DNA of 64,000 nt from Mucilaginibacter sp. 44-25 (GCA_001898335.1 MKTS01000008.1:36784-100783), one strand, 5' to 3'; counted from the first letter of the stretch, positions 42,807 to 52,533 are shown. Numbers and translations are program-made. Notes: generated from the letters alone by a model not told the origin.

Positions 42807-44489
42807 ATGGCTGAAGTAGTTAAAATGCCGAAAATGAGCGATACCATGACCGAAGGTGTGGTGGCTAAATGGCATAAAAAGGTTGGCGACAAGGTAAAAT
42901 CAGGCGATGTTTTGGCCGAGATTGAAACTGATAAAGCCACCATGGATTTTGAATCGTACCAGGATGGTGTATTGCTGTACATAGGTGTACAGGAAGGCAG
43001 CGCCGCCCCTGTTGATGCCGTTATTGCCGTTTTAGGTAAAGAGGGTGAAGATTATAAAGCGCTTTTAGACGGCGAAGGCAAAGCTGCGCCGGCTAAGGAA
43101 GAAAAACCGGCAGAAGATAAAAAACCTGCTGCAACCGAGGACGCAAAACCGGCTGCTACTGCGGAAAAATCTGCCTCAGCAAAACCAAAAGTAGATACAT
43201 CAAGCATCCCGGCTACCGTAATACGTATGCCGTTGTTGAGCGATACCATGACTGAGGGTACCATTGAAAAATGGAACTTCAAAGTAGGTGATAAGGTTAA
43301 AGCTGATGATTCATTGGCCGATGTAGCTACAGACAAAGCTACTATGGAAGTAGTAGGTTATGAGGCTGGCACCTTACTATACATTGGTGTAAAAGAAGGT
43401 GAAGCGGCCAAGGTTAATGATATTATTGCCATAGTAGGTAAAGAAGGAACAGACATACAGCCATTACTGGATAATGCAGATGGCGCCGACGGGCAAGCCT
43501 CAGCACCTGCGCAGGAAGAAACACCTGCTGCCGAAGCTGCTACACCTGCCGCTTCAAACGAAGCCCATGGCTCAACCGCTGATGATAGCCGCGTAAAAGC
43601 ATCTCCGTTAGCACGTAAGATAGCTAAAGAAAAAGGCATCAACTTAAATGATGTTAAAGGCTCTGCCGATGGCGGCCGTATTGTAAAGAAGGATATAGAA
43701 GGTTATACGCCTTCTGCAAAACCTGCGGAAAGCGCTCCTGCAGCGCAAGGTGCATCAGCCCCTGCCGCGGAAAAAGCACCGGTTACTTTGCCAACCTTTA
43801 CCGGCGAAGAGAAATTCAGCGAAAGGCCGGTTACGCAAATGCGTAAGGCTATCAGCCGCCGCCTGTCCGAAAGTTTATTTACCGCGCCGCATTTCTATGT
43901 TACCATGTCGATAGACATGGACCAGGCAATTGCTGCACGTACTAAAATGAACGACATTGCCCCGGTTAAAATATCATTTAATGATTTTGTGGTTAAAGCT
44001 GTTGCTGTTGCCCTGCGCCAGCACCCTGCCATTAACTCATCATTCCAGGGCGATACCATCCGTACCAACCAGCACGTACACGTAGGTGTAGCGGTTGCGG
44101 TTGACGAAGGTTTATTGGTACCGGTTATCAAATTTGCCGATGGTAAATCATTAAGCCACATCTCTGCCGAGGTAAAAGAGTTTGCCGGTAAAGCAAAATC
44201 TAAGAAATTACAGCCTGCGGAAATGGAAGGCTCTACCTTCACCATATCAAACTTAGGTATGTTTGGTGTTGACGAGTTTACCGCCATCATTAATACCCCT
44301 AACGCTTGTATCCTTGCCGTTAGCGGTATACAACAAGTACCGGTAGTTAAGAACGGTGCGGTGGTACCAGGTAATATTATGAAGGTTACGCTTAGCGCAG
44401 ACCACCGCGTGGTGGATGGTGCTACAGCTGCAGCATTCCTGCAAACACTAAAATCATTATTAGAAGAGCCTGTTAGGCTGCTGATATAA
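42807..44489 (+). CDS. pdhC: Dihydrolipoamide acetyltransferase (E2), two lipoyl domains
   Basis: A 560-residue E2 that forms the core of the pyruvate dehydrogenase complex. Two lipoyl domains carry Lys43 (ETDKATMDF) and Lys177 (ATDKATMEV), joined by Ala/Pro/Lys/Glu linkers. A peripheral-subunit-binding domain near 270-305 (ASPLARKIAKEKGINL) precedes the catalytic trimer domain, with the active-site motif ADHRVVDGATAA. Layout and length are normal. It follows pdhA and ends in a strong terminator; no E3 gene is adjacent. Confidence 0.95.
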   Translation: MAEVVKMPKMSDTMTEGVVAKWHKKVGDKVKSGDVLAEIETDKATMDFESYQDGVLLYIGVQEGSAAPVDAVIAVLGKEGEDYKALLDGEGKAAPAKEEKPAEDKKPAATEDAKPAATAEKSASAKPKVDTSSIPATVIRMPLLSDTMTEGTIEKWNFKVGDKVKADDSLADVATDKATMEVVGYEAGTLLYIGVKEGEAAKVNDIIAIVGKEGTDIQPLLDNADGADGQASAPAQEETPAAEAATPAASNEAHGSTADDSRVKASPLARKIAKEKGINLNDVKGSADGGRIVKKDIEGYTPSAKPAESAPAAQGASAPAAEKAPVTLPTFTGEEKFSERPVTQMRKAISRRLSESLFTAPHFYVTMSIDMDQAIAARTKMNDIAPVKISFNDFVVKAVAVALRQHPAINSSFQGDTIRTNQHVHVGVAVAVDEGLLVPVIKFADGKSLSHISAEVKEFAGKAKSKKLQPAEMEGSTFTISNLGMFGVDEFTAIINTPNACILAVSGIQQVPVVKNGAVVPGNIMKVTLSADHRVVDGATAAAFLQTLKSLLEEPVRLLI

Positions 44490-44514
44490 TTTATTCCATA
44501 AAGAGGAAAAAGCT

Positions 44515-44548
44515 AAAGCGGCGGGAATTATCTCGCCGCTTTTTTTTG
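44515..44548 (+). terminator. Terminator of pdhA-pdhC
   Basis: AAAGCGGCG and CGCCGCTTT form a perfect stem with G-rich/C loop closure, followed by eight T residues, 26 bases past the pdhC stop. Confidence 0.9.
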
Positions 44549-44766
44549 GTTATTTCTGCTGTTTAAATGTTAATACTATAGGGATGATAAACATATTATT
44601 AACAAAAACTATTGGCTAAACAGGTATTATTTATAAGCGGTAATAATTTTACGCAATCGATTGACTATACCTTAATATACGATTTTTTGAAAAATATTTA
44701 ATAAGTAAGATATTTTCTTAAATCCATGTAATTGATATTCTCGTTAGTAGTATCAATTGCAGATAT

Positions 44767-45006
44767 ATGAACACTACACTAAGTAATAAAGTTAAAGCCG
44801 TTGCAGCAAACATACGTAGGAAACGTGAAACATTAAACTATACCCAGGAGTACCTGGCAGCTAAATTAAAGATCTCACAGAACGCGTATAGCAAGATTGA
44901 ATTGGGTTACACCAAAATTACAGTAGAGCGATTATTCCAGATAGCCGAAATACTGGAAACTAACCTTGCCGACCTTATTGAATACAATAAGGCCGAGGCG
45001 GCATAA
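44767..45006 (+). CDS. XRE-type helix-turn-helix regulator
   Basis: A 79-residue single-domain regulator. The HTH is clear: YTQEYLAAKLKISQNAYSKIELGYTKITVERL, read in parts, with the recognition helix around SQNAYSKIE. It ends shortly after the fifth helix and has no ligand or protease domain, so it probably acts as a dimer. Targets are unknown. Standing before an HD-domain gene, it has 270 bases of AT-rich upstream sequence without a clear promoter. Confidence 0.88.
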   Translation: MNTTLSNKVKAVAANIRRKRETLNYTQEYLAAKLKISQNAYSKIELGYTKITVERLFQIAEILETNLADLIEYNKAEAA

Positions 45007-45047
45007 TTTTGCCGCAATTGATTTCATAAAAGGAAGCGCGTGATCCC

Positions 45048-45055
45048 TATATTTG
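45048..45055 (+). promoter_or_regulatory. -7 element upstream of the HD hydrolase gene
   Basis: TATATTTG, full consensus, followed by CGC, 17 bases before the ATG. Confidence 0.5.
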
Positions 45056-45071
45056 CGCTTTTAAAAAATAT

Positions 45072-45722
45072 ATGGATCACGCCACCCTTATTTCCCGCAC
45101 CGTTGCCTTTGTAAAGGAAACACTTAAACATGCCGAAGGGGGCCACGACTGGTGGCACATCGATCGCGTATGGACCAATGCCCGGTATATTGCCCGGCAT
45201 GAAGACTGTGATCTGCTTATTGTTGAGCTTGCCGCGTTATTACATGATATTGCCGATAGCAAGTTCCATAACGGCGATGAAGAGATAGGCCCCGCAACCG
45301 CCGCGAAATTCCTAAAAAGCCAGGGCGTGGATGAAGCGATCATCACACAAGTACAGCAAATTATCAGGCACATGTCGTTCAAAGCGAGTTTTGGTGAAGT
45401 AACTTTTCATTCAAAAGAACTGGCTGTTGTGCAAGATGCCGACCGCCTTGATGCCATTGGCGCTATAGGTATAGCAAGGGCTTTTACCTACGGCGGGCAT
45501 AAAGGGCGTGAAATATACAACCCCGATATACCACACAATTTAAACATGACCAAAGAGCAGTATAAAAATACTACTGCACCCACCATTAACCATTTTTACG
45601 AGAAACTACTGCTCCTAAAGGATAAAATAAATACAGCCACTGCCAGGCAAATGGCACAGCAAAGGCATAACTTTATGGAGCAATTTCTTGAGCAATTCTA
45701 TAGCGAAATTTCACCCGAATAA
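45072..45722 (+). CDS. HD-domain phosphohydrolase
   Basis: A 216-residue metal-dependent phosphohydrolase. The metal ligands are visible: His25 and His29 in GGHDWWHIDRVW and the HD pair 58-59 in ALLHDIADSKF. A later Asp in VQDADRLDAIGAIG completes the site. Members (YedJ-like) cleave nucleotides or phosphomonoesters; the substrate is not evident. It precedes a porin gene by 23 bases and may be co-transcribed with it. The end of the chain is helical and charged. Confidence 0.87.
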   Translation: MDHATLISRTVAFVKETLKHAEGGHDWWHIDRVWTNARYIARHEDCDLLIVELAALLHDIADSKFHNGDEEIGPATAAKFLKSQGVDEAIITQVQQIIRHMSFKASFGEVTFHSKELAVVQDADRLDAIGAIGIARAFTYGGHKGREIYNPDIPHNLNMTKEQYKNTTAPTINHFYEKLLLLKDKINTATARQMAQQRHNFMEQFLEQFYSEISPE

Positions 45723-45745
45723 TAATTATTGTAAGCCCCTTGTAC

Positions 45746-47062
45746 ATGAAAAAATTTTTACTCTTAATAGCCCTGCCGCTACTGGTTACCGTTTGCGCCG
45801 CCGCGCAGGACACCACCAAAAACCAACCGTTCAACCTGCATTTCCAGCAAACGGTAATCACCCAGTTTAAGCCATCGTTCAGTGCGCCGTATACCGGCAC
45901 CAATAGCTTATTGCCCGGTGGCGAAACACAAAGCTCTATCACTACTACCCTTTTTGGCGGTGCCAGGTTATGGAAAGGTATGGAAGCTTATTTCAATCCC
46001 GAACTATCGGGAGGTTCCGGATTGAGTAAAACATTAGGTATAGCAGGCTTCCCCAACGGCGAAACTTTCCGTGTGGGCACTACCGAGCCTAAAATTTATA
46101 TTGCCCGTTTGTATTTCACCCAAAACTTTGAGTGGGGTAACGATAAAGAATACGTAGCCGATGAGGTAAACCAACTGGCGGGGTTAAAAAGCAAACGCTA
46201 CCTTAAAGTTACGGTAGGTAAATTTGGCATGGCCGATTTTTTTGACATCAACGAGTTTAGCCACGACCCGCGCTCGCAGTTCATGAACTGGAGTTTGATG
46301 GATAATGCCGCCTGGGATTACCCTGCCAATACCCGTGGCTATGTGCTTGGCGCCATGGCCGAACTTGGGCAGCCTAACTGGGCCCTGCGCTTCGCCTACA
46401 CACTTACTACTACCACAGCTAATGGCTCCATATGGGACCAGCGTATTAGCCGCGCTAATACACAAACTTTAGAATACGAGAGGCGCTATACCCTGGGCAG
46501 CAGCGAGCAGAAAGGTACACTCAGGCTATTAGGTTACCGCAACAACGGCAAAATGGGTTCGTACAGGCTGGCATTGAACCAAAACCCGGCAGCGCCTGAT
46601 GTAGATGCTACGCAGGCTTACGGCCGCCATAAATATGGTTTTGGCATTAATGCCGACCAGTACCTTACCAAAAACTTTGGCGTATTTGCCAAAGCCAGCT
46701 ATAATGACGGTAAAACCGAAACATGGGCTTTTACCGAGATCGACCGCTCGATAAGCCTGGGTGCGGTATGGAAAGGCGGCTCATGGCACCGCGACGATGA
46801 CGAGCTGGGCCTGGCCTTTGTAGGCAACGGTATCTCTAAAGATCATCGCGATTACCTGGCGGCAGGCGGATATGGTTTTATTATTGGTGACGGCCAATTG
46901 AACTATTCGCCAGAGCTGATAGCCGAGCTTTATTACAAGGTAAACGCCTACCAGCACAAAGTATGGCTATCCCCCGATTACCAATTTATAGAGCATCCGG
47001 CCTATAACCGCGACCGTGGGCCGGTTAACGTATTTTCGCTCAGGGCACACGTAGAGTTTTAA
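45746..47062 (+). CDS. OprB-like carbohydrate-selective porin
   Basis: I use the ATG at 45746 (438 residues); the TTG two codons upstream adds nothing. A signal peptide ends at about CAAAQ. The rest is a beta-barrel with long alternating strands and loop motifs (LHFQQTVITQFKPSFSAPYTG and GVFAKASYNDGKTETWAF, both in parts) typical of OprB-type porins, with an aromatic final strand ending HVEF. It would let sugars cross the outer membrane. It may form a unit with the YceI gene behind it. Confidence 0.82.
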   Translation: MKKFLLLIALPLLVTVCAAAQDTTKNQPFNLHFQQTVITQFKPSFSAPYTGTNSLLPGGETQSSITTTLFGGARLWKGMEAYFNPELSGGSGLSKTLGIAGFPNGETFRVGTTEPKIYIARLYFTQNFEWGNDKEYVADEVNQLAGLKSKRYLKVTVGKFGMADFFDINEFSHDPRSQFMNWSLMDNAAWDYPANTRGYVLGAMAELGQPNWALRFAYTLTTTTANGSIWDQRISRANTQTLEYERRYTLGSSEQKGTLRLLGYRNNGKMGSYRLALNQNPAAPDVDATQAYGRHKYGFGINADQYLTKNFGVFAKASYNDGKTETWAFTEIDRSISLGAVWKGGSWHRDDDELGLAFVGNGISKDHRDYLAAGGYGFIIGDGQLNYSPELIAELYYKVNAYQHKVWLSPDYQFIEHPAYNRDRGPVNVFSLRAHVEF

Positions 47063-47097
47063 TTAAACCGTTGGAGATATATCAAGTCTGACACATC

Positions 47098-47625
47098 ATG
47101 AAGAAGATCATCACCGTTGTTTTACTGCTTGTTACCTCGCCTATTTTTGCCCAAACCGGTAACAACCTTACTAAAGCGAAAATAAGTTTTGAGCTCAAAA
47201 ACCTGGGCATTAAAACCGGCGGAACTATTGATAAGGTACAGGCCGACATTGCTTTTGACCCTGCAAACCTTAATGCCGGTAAAATCACCGCGGTTGCCGA
47301 GGCGGCATCCATCAATACGGATAATAACATGCGCGATAACCATTTGCGTAATGAGGATTATTTTGATGTAGCCAAATACCCAAAGATCACCATGAGCTCA
47401 ACCGCGTTCAGGAAAAAAGGCAACGGCTTTATCGGTGTGTTCAACCTTACTATTAAGGACAAAACAAAACCCGTTGAAGTGCCCTTTACTTATACCGCAC
47501 TCAATGCCGGGTACCTGTTCAAGGGTAGTTTCAAAATTAACCGTCGCGATTTTGGTATCGGTGGCAGCAGCATGACCATGAGCGATGAGGTAACCATTAA
47601 TATTGAAGCCGAAACAGGCAAATAA
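47098..47625 (+). CDS. YceI-family periplasmic protein
   Basis: A 175-residue lipocalin-like YceI protein. A signal peptide runs to SPIFAQ. Conserved points are the strand start KAKISFELKNLGI, VEVPFTY, SLRN-like DNHLRNEDYFDVAKYPKITM and the closing VTINIEAE. Relatives bind polyisoprenoid or amphiphilic molecules in the periplasm. It follows the porin by 35 bases and may be translated from the same message. Confidence 0.9.
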   Translation: MKKIITVVLLLVTSPIFAQTGNNLTKAKISFELKNLGIKTGGTIDKVQADIAFDPANLNAGKITAVAEAASINTDNNMRDNHLRNEDYFDVAKYPKITMSSTAFRKKGNGFIGVFNLTIKDKTKPVEVPFTYTALNAGYLFKGSFKINRRDFGIGGSSMTMSDEVTINIEAETGK

Positions 47626-47674
47626 TAACGTTTTTTTAACACTCGAACGCGCGGTTTTATAGTAACTTTATGCT

Positions 47675-48739
47675 ATGAAATTGCGCGTTCTCATTTTAAT
47701 AAACGCCGCCGCGGTTGCCATTACCCTATCGGCCGTTAACTATTATTTCCAGCACAAGTGGTATGATATGATGATCACCTTCCTGGTCACCTTCATTACC
47801 AGCTACCTGGTGTTCTATTACCTCATCGAAAAATACATCTACTCCAAGATCAAGCTTATTTATAAGCTCATCCACAATCTTAAACTGGGCCGCGACCTGC
47901 GCGACGCACTTGGCGAGCATGTAACAGCCGACCCGATTAATGATGTGGAGCAGGAAGTAAAAGAATGGGCGCGCCAGAAAAAATCAGAGATAGACGATCT
48001 GAAAAAACAGGAAAAATTTCGCCGCGATTTCCTATCCAATATCTCCCACGAGTTTAAAACCCCCTTGTTTGCGATACAGGGCTATATTGAAGCCTTGCAG
48101 GACGACGAACTTGAGGACAAGGAAATGGCCATGCAATTCCTGGAGAAAGCATCAAAGAATGTGGATCGGCTGAGTTATCTCATTAATGACCTGGATGAGA
48201 TCTCCAAGCTCGAAAGCGGCGAGATCCCTATTAATTATACCCGCTTTAAGATCAATGACCTCATCAAAGAAGTGTTTGAATCGCTGGAATTAAAGAGCAA
48301 GCAGCACCATATTAAGCTCACATTTAAACAAAAATATGATGAGCCCATATTTGTAAATGCCGACAGGGAAAAGATAAGGCAGGTTTTGGTGAACCTGATA
48401 GATAATTCGTTTAAATATGGGCGCGAAGGCGGGCATACCGCGGTAAGCATGTTCCCCCTGCATGACCAGGTTTTAATAGAAGTAACTGACGATGGTATAG
48501 GCATAGAAGAAAAATACCTCCCCCGCTTGTTCGAGCGGTTTTTCCGTACAGATACCAGCAGATCGAGGCAAATTGGTGGTTCGGGGCTTGGACTGGCTAT
48601 TGTAAAACACATTATTGAGGCCCACCAGCAAACCATTAATGTGCGCAGTACAGAGGGTTTAGGGTCGACATTTGGCTTTACTTTAGAGATAAGCAAGCAA
48701 ACGCTGCCCTTCGCCAATATACCTGTATTAAAAAGTTAA
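47675..48739 (+). CDS. PhoR-like sensor histidine kinase
   Basis: A 354-residue kinase with two membrane helices (about 5-24 and 31-52), a short loop, a linker helix, then HisKA with the acceptor His in SNISHEFKTPLFAIQ and an ATPase with NLIDNSFKYG, DDGIGIEE and GGSGLGLAIVKH. The short periplasmic part and the neighbourhood of DUF47 and Pit genes fit a phosphate-response kinase. No response regulator is adjacent; PhoB must be elsewhere. Candidate -7 TAACTTTA precedes the ATG with one mismatch. Confidence 0.88.
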   Translation: MKLRVLILINAAAVAITLSAVNYYFQHKWYDMMITFLVTFITSYLVFYYLIEKYIYSKIKLIYKLIHNLKLGRDLRDALGEHVTADPINDVEQEVKEWARQKKSEIDDLKKQEKFRRDFLSNISHEFKTPLFAIQGYIEALQDDELEDKEMAMQFLEKASKNVDRLSYLINDLDEISKLESGEIPINYTRFKINDLIKEVFESLELKSKQHHIKLTFKQKYDEPIFVNADREKIRQVLVNLIDNSFKYGREGGHTAVSMFPLHDQVLIEVTDDGIGIEEKYLPRLFERFFRTDTSRSRQIGGSGLGLAIVKHIIEAHQQTINVRSTEGLGSTFGFTLEISKQTLPFANIPVLKS

Positions 48740-48788
48740 CATTAACTTAACATAGCAACCGTACCTTTACACAAATTTAAAGCGTAAA

Positions 48789-49439
48789 ATGTCACTTAAC
48801 AGTATATTCCAGTACTTTGTACCCAAGGACAAAAAAACCTTTTTCCCCTTATTTGAACAGGCAGCAAGCAATGTGGTAGCCATGTCAACCGTTTTGGTTG
48901 AGGCGGTTAACTCTACCAACCCTGCTACACGCGAAGAGCTTTTCAGGCAAATTGATAAGCTGGAGAACAAAGGTGATGAGCTAACCCACCAGGTTTATCT
49001 TGAATTAGGAAAAAATTTCATTACCCCGTTTGATCGTGAGGATATCCACACACTGGCTACTGCCATTGATGATATTGCCGATTATATACATGGCGCGGCC
49101 AACCGCATGAACCTGTATAAGATCGATGATTATAACGAGCATATCAAAAAGCTTTCTGAATTGATCCTGCAGGCGGCTAACGATCTGGAGAAAGCTGTTC
49201 GTGAGTTGAAAGACCTGCGTAACGTACGCGCCATTGCCGATTCATGCATCCGTATCAACAGCGTGGAAAACCAGGCCGATTACGTGTTTGACCGTGCCGT
49301 TGCCGACCTTTTCCTTTATGAAACCGATGCTATCCGTTTAATTAAATACAAGGAGATCTTGTCGGCATTGGAAACCGCTACCGATATGTGCGAAGACGCG
49401 GCTAACGTAATGGAATCAATATTAATCAAAAACGCGTAA
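48789..49439 (+). CDS. DUF47/PhoU-like phosphate-transport regulator
   Basis: A 216-residue all-helical protein of the DUF47 (PhoU-related) family, starting MSLNSIFQYFVPKDKKTFF and containing EELFRQIDKLENKGDELTHQVYLELGKNFITPFDREDIHTLATAIDDIADYIHG, read in parts, whose Asp/Glu/His residues may bind metal clusters. Such proteins accompany Pit transporters and are thought to adjust them. It is followed by pit after 4 bases and preceded by the kinase after 49 bases. Confidence 0.9.
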   Translation: MSLNSIFQYFVPKDKKTFFPLFEQAASNVVAMSTVLVEAVNSTNPATREELFRQIDKLENKGDELTHQVYLELGKNFITPFDREDIHTLATAIDDIADYIHGAANRMNLYKIDDYNEHIKKLSELILQAANDLEKAVRELKDLRNVRAIADSCIRINSVENQADYVFDRAVADLFLYETDAIRLIKYKEILSALETATDMCEDAANVMESILIKNA

Positions 49440-49443
49440 GTAA

Positions 49444-50451
49444 ATGGTTACTACCCTACTTGTTGCCGTTGTTGTACTTGCGCTCCTATTTGATTATACC
49501 AATGGCTTTCATGATGCGGCTAACTCTATAGCCACCATTGTATCAACCAAGGTGTTAACGCCTTTCCAGGCGGTATTACTTGCAGCAGTATTTAACTTCG
49601 CAGCATATTTTTTTATTAAAGACCACAAGGTAGCCAATACGGTTGCCAAAACCGTTCACGAGAACTTTATTACCCTGCATGTGGTATTAGCGGGGCTTAT
49701 AGCCGCCATCAGCTGGAATTTAATTACCTGGTGGTTTGGTATACCATCCAGCTCCTCGCATACGCTTATTGGCGGCTTCGCGGGTGCCGGTATCACCAAT
49801 GCCCTGTTCCTGGGCAAACACGCCTTTGAAGCCATTAACTCCCACTATGTATTAACCATTATCGCTTACATTGTACTTGCCCCGTTTATAGGCTTGTTCA
49901 TTGCTTATATGGTTACCATTCTTATACTACACATTTGTAAACGCGCTAAACCCGCCACAGCCGAGCGCTGGTTCAAACGCCTGCAGCTATTATCAGCCGC
50001 CGCGTTAAGCTTTGCCCACGGCACCAACGATGCGCAAAAAGTAATGGGTATATTATATGTAAGCCTTATTGCCGCCAAAATTATTGGCAGTGGTGCCGAA
50101 ATGCCCGACTGGATCCCGCTGGCCTGCTACTCTGCTATCGCCTTAGGTACCATGTCTGGTGGTTGGAAGATTGTGAAAACCATGGGTTCAAAGATCACCA
50201 AAATAACTCCGCTGGAAGGTGTTGCCGCGGAAAGCGCGGGCGCTATCACCTTATTTATTACCGAGCACTTTGCTATCCCGGTATCAACCACGCACACCAT
50301 TACCGGCTCTATCATCGGGGTTGGCTTAACCAAGCGTGTATCAGCAGTACGCTGGGGTGTTACCATTAACCTGGTTTGGGCATGGATCATTACCATACCT
50401 ATATCAGCCGTTATAGCCGGCTTGGTGTTCTGTTTGGTAAGGCACATTTAA
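49444..50451 (+). CDS. pit: Low-affinity inorganic phosphate transporter (Pit)
   Basis: A 335-residue PiT-family symporter with about ten membrane helices. The two repeat signatures are clear: FDYTNGFHDAANSIATIVSTK near residue 15 and SFAHGTNDAQKVMGI near residue 195, the Na+/H+ coupled phosphate sites, with a third match VSTTHTITGSIIG near the end. It moves phosphate, often as a metal complex. Together with DUF47 and the PhoR-like kinase it makes a phosphate-uptake module. Confidence 0.94.
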   Translation: MVTTLLVAVVVLALLFDYTNGFHDAANSIATIVSTKVLTPFQAVLLAAVFNFAAYFFIKDHKVANTVAKTVHENFITLHVVLAGLIAAISWNLITWWFGIPSSSSHTLIGGFAGAGITNALFLGKHAFEAINSHYVLTIIAYIVLAPFIGLFIAYMVTILILHICKRAKPATAERWFKRLQLLSAAALSFAHGTNDAQKVMGILYVSLIAAKIIGSGAEMPDWIPLACYSAIALGTMSGGWKIVKTMGSKITKITPLEGVAAESAGAITLFITEHFAIPVSTTHTITGSIIGVGLTKRVSAVRWGVTINLVWAWIITIPISAVIAGLVFCLVRHI

Positions 50452-50522
50452 AGCACACTCAAAACTAAAACCATAGCAAATTGCTGCCACCTGTTGGCAG
50501 CAATTTTGCTTTAAAGCCACTT

Positions 50523-51245
50523 ATGAAAAAAAACCTTTTACTTATCCCTTTTATTTTTGTTGGTTTTAGCAGCTGTGATACGCTTAACCAGGTAGCCCAA
50601 AGCACGGTACAGCAATATGGCAACCCCAGCCAGCTGGAAATAAGCAATGGCTTAAAACAGGCGCTTGAATTGGGCACCGATAAAAGTTCAGACCAGTTAT
50701 CGGCTGTTGATGGCTTTTTTAAAAACGCAGCTGTTAAGATCCTTTTTCCGCCTGAGGCGCAAAAGGTGGAGAGCACCTTACGCAGCATAGGCCTGGGCAA
50801 GCTGGCCGATAATGTAATACTTTCACTTAACCGTGCCGCGGAGGATGCGGCAGGCCAGGCTAAACCTATATTTATTAACGCTATTAAACAGATGACCTTA
50901 CAGGATGTCACCAATATCCTGTTGGGCAGGCAGGATGCCGCTACACAATATTTTAAACGTACTACTACCCTGCAACTGGCGGCAAGCTTTAAACCGGTCA
51001 TTCAGAACAGCCTCAACAAAGTGGGCGCAACCCGATATTATAGCGACGCGGCCGCGGCCTATAACCGTATACCACTGGTGACTAAGGTGAACCCCAACGT
51101 TAGCGATTACGTGACGCAAAAAGCCATTGATGGCTTATTTGTGGTGATTGCCCAGGAAGAATTGAATATTCGGCAGAACCTTTCTGCACGCACCACACCT
51201 CTATTACAAAAGATATTTGGATATTACGACAGGAACAAGCGGTAA
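50523..51245 (+). CDS. DUF4197 lipoprotein
   Basis: Start taken at 50523 (240 residues), because MKKNLLLIPFIFVGFSSC is a lipoprotein signal (Cys19 region); an upstream frame portion is not signal-like. The body is helical with QLEISNGLKQALELG and FKPVIQNSLNKVG segments and matches the DUF4197 family, common in Gram-negative genomes and of unknown function. It follows pit on the same strand with a 71-base gap. Confidence 0.85.
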   Translation: MKKNLLLIPFIFVGFSSCDTLNQVAQSTVQQYGNPSQLEISNGLKQALELGTDKSSDQLSAVDGFFKNAAVKILFPPEAQKVESTLRSIGLGKLADNVILSLNRAAEDAAGQAKPIFINAIKQMTLQDVTNILLGRQDAATQYFKRTTTLQLAASFKPVIQNSLNKVGATRYYSDAAAAYNRIPLVTKVNPNVSDYVTQKAIDGLFVVIAQEELNIRQNLSARTTPLLQKIFGYYDRNKR

Positions 51246-51258
51246 TACCTATAAGCTT

Positions 51259-52533
51259 TTACCGGAACTGTATAGCTAACTTTACAGTTTCGGTTATACC
51301 TGCGGAACTGGGTAACCATCCGGGCCCGTTTTTAACCAGGTTAATGGCTTTATTATCGGCTGCCTTACCCAAGCCACTGATCACTTTAAAATTGGATAAG
51401 GCGCCTTTGCTATCAACCGTAAATTGCAGGGTAACGGTGCCGGCCACACCGGGCAAACGGGCATTCTTATCGAGATAACGCTGATAAGCCGGCATACCTG
51501 TAGTTGGTTCGGCTTTGCGTTTAGCCGGTTTATCAGCGGCTACCACTACTTCAGCCAGGCTATTGTTGCTGGGCTCCAATTCTACTTTTATGCTATCGCC
51601 GTTTTTGGCACTCAGCGTTTTACTGTTATAGCCTAAAAAATTAACCGTTACATCTTCACCTGCTTTTGAGCGCCTAAGTGAGAACCGGCCATTCGCATCT
51701 GTTTGCGTGGCCGAAGCTTGTCCGGCTATTTTCACCGTGGCACCGGGGATAGGCGAGCCATCCGCTTTATCCAGCACTACGCCGCTTAGTGCAGGCGGCA
51801 AGTTCGCTGCTAAATAAGCCGCGTTGGTACTGCGGGCATCTGGTTGTGTATATCCTGCTCCCTCCGCGCGACTTAACACAGTTACCGGCTGGGAAGCAGT
51901 TTTGTTAACAGCCACATGAGCGCCGCCTAAAATAGTGTCTATCCGGGGCTTGATTGTAGCCAATGTACCTGCCGGCTTTTTATCAGCCATTTCCGCGGAA
52001 TAAAAACCGTTAGCAGCAACGCTATCCGCCTTTTGGGTGGCTACAACCGGCGGCATTACTATCGCCATTTGCTTCGGCTCCATAGGTGCAACAGGCGTAC
52101 TGCTTTTTTCCTTTTCGGGCTGAGCGGTTGGCACCCTGCTGATCGTCGCAGTACTGTCCGGCTTGGTTAAAGGCGCTACAGAAGGTTTTTCCTGGTTAAC
52201 CAATAACTCTTTCTTTATATCGCCCGGCTTATCTCCTTTATAAAAAAATAACCCTGCAATAATAACAAAGCCCGTAACCGAAGCAGCTATGGCAATTACC
52301 GGCCAGGGTATCAGCTTGCGGGTTGGCCGCGTACCTGATATCCGTTCCTGCAGACGACTTTGCAACCCACCAAGCTCTGGTTCATGATCAGGCGTATCGG
52401 CATACCCTTCCAGCGCGTCCATCAAAAAAGGGTCGGCCTGTGCCTCGCGCTCCAGTTGGTGCATGGCTTCCGGGCTCAGTTCTCCTTTCAGGTACTGCCG
52501 TATCTTCAATATGTCGGTACGTTTATCTTTCAC
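51259..52533 (-). CDS. Anti-sigma-like membrane protein with carboxypeptidase-regulatory and TonB-C-like domains
   Basis: A 424-residue single-pass protein. The first 74 residues are cytoplasmic and helical (IRQYLKGELSPEAMHQLEREA), as in anti-sigma factors; one membrane helix lies at about 75-97. A low-complexity periplasmic stalk follows, then a CarboxypepD-regulatory-like beta domain (about 248-330, SGVVLDKADGSPIPGATVKI) and a TonB C-terminal-like domain (about 340-424, GTVTLQFTVDSKG...SGLGKAADNKAINLVK). It overlaps the ECF sigma gene by 11 bases. The fusion suggests sensing through envelope contacts that reach outer-membrane receptors. Confidence 0.85.
   Translation of the reverse strand: MKDKRTDILKIRQYLKGELSPEAMHQLEREAQADPFLMDALEGYADTPDHEPELGGLQSRLQERISGTRPTRKLIPWPVIAIAASVTGFVIIAGLFFYKGDKPGDIKKELLVNQEKPSVAPLTKPDSTATISRVPTAQPEKEKSSTPVAPMEPKQMAIVMPPVVATQKADSVAANGFYSAEMADKKPAGTLATIKPRIDTILGGAHVAVNKTASQPVTVLSRAEGAGYTQPDARSTNAAYLAANLPPALSGVVLDKADGSPIPGATVKIAGQASATQTDANGRFSLRRSKAGEDVTVNFLGYNSKTLSAKNGDSIKVELEPSNNSLAEVVVAADKPAKRKAEPTTGMPAYQRYLDKNARLPGVAGTVTLQFTVDSKGALSNFKVISGLGKAADNKAINLVKNGPGWLPSSAGITETVKLAIQFR

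Noticed and set aside
43052..43642. Two long antisense frames inside pdhC
   Set aside because: They are shadows of the Ala/Pro/Lys linker codons and have no start context or recognisable motif.
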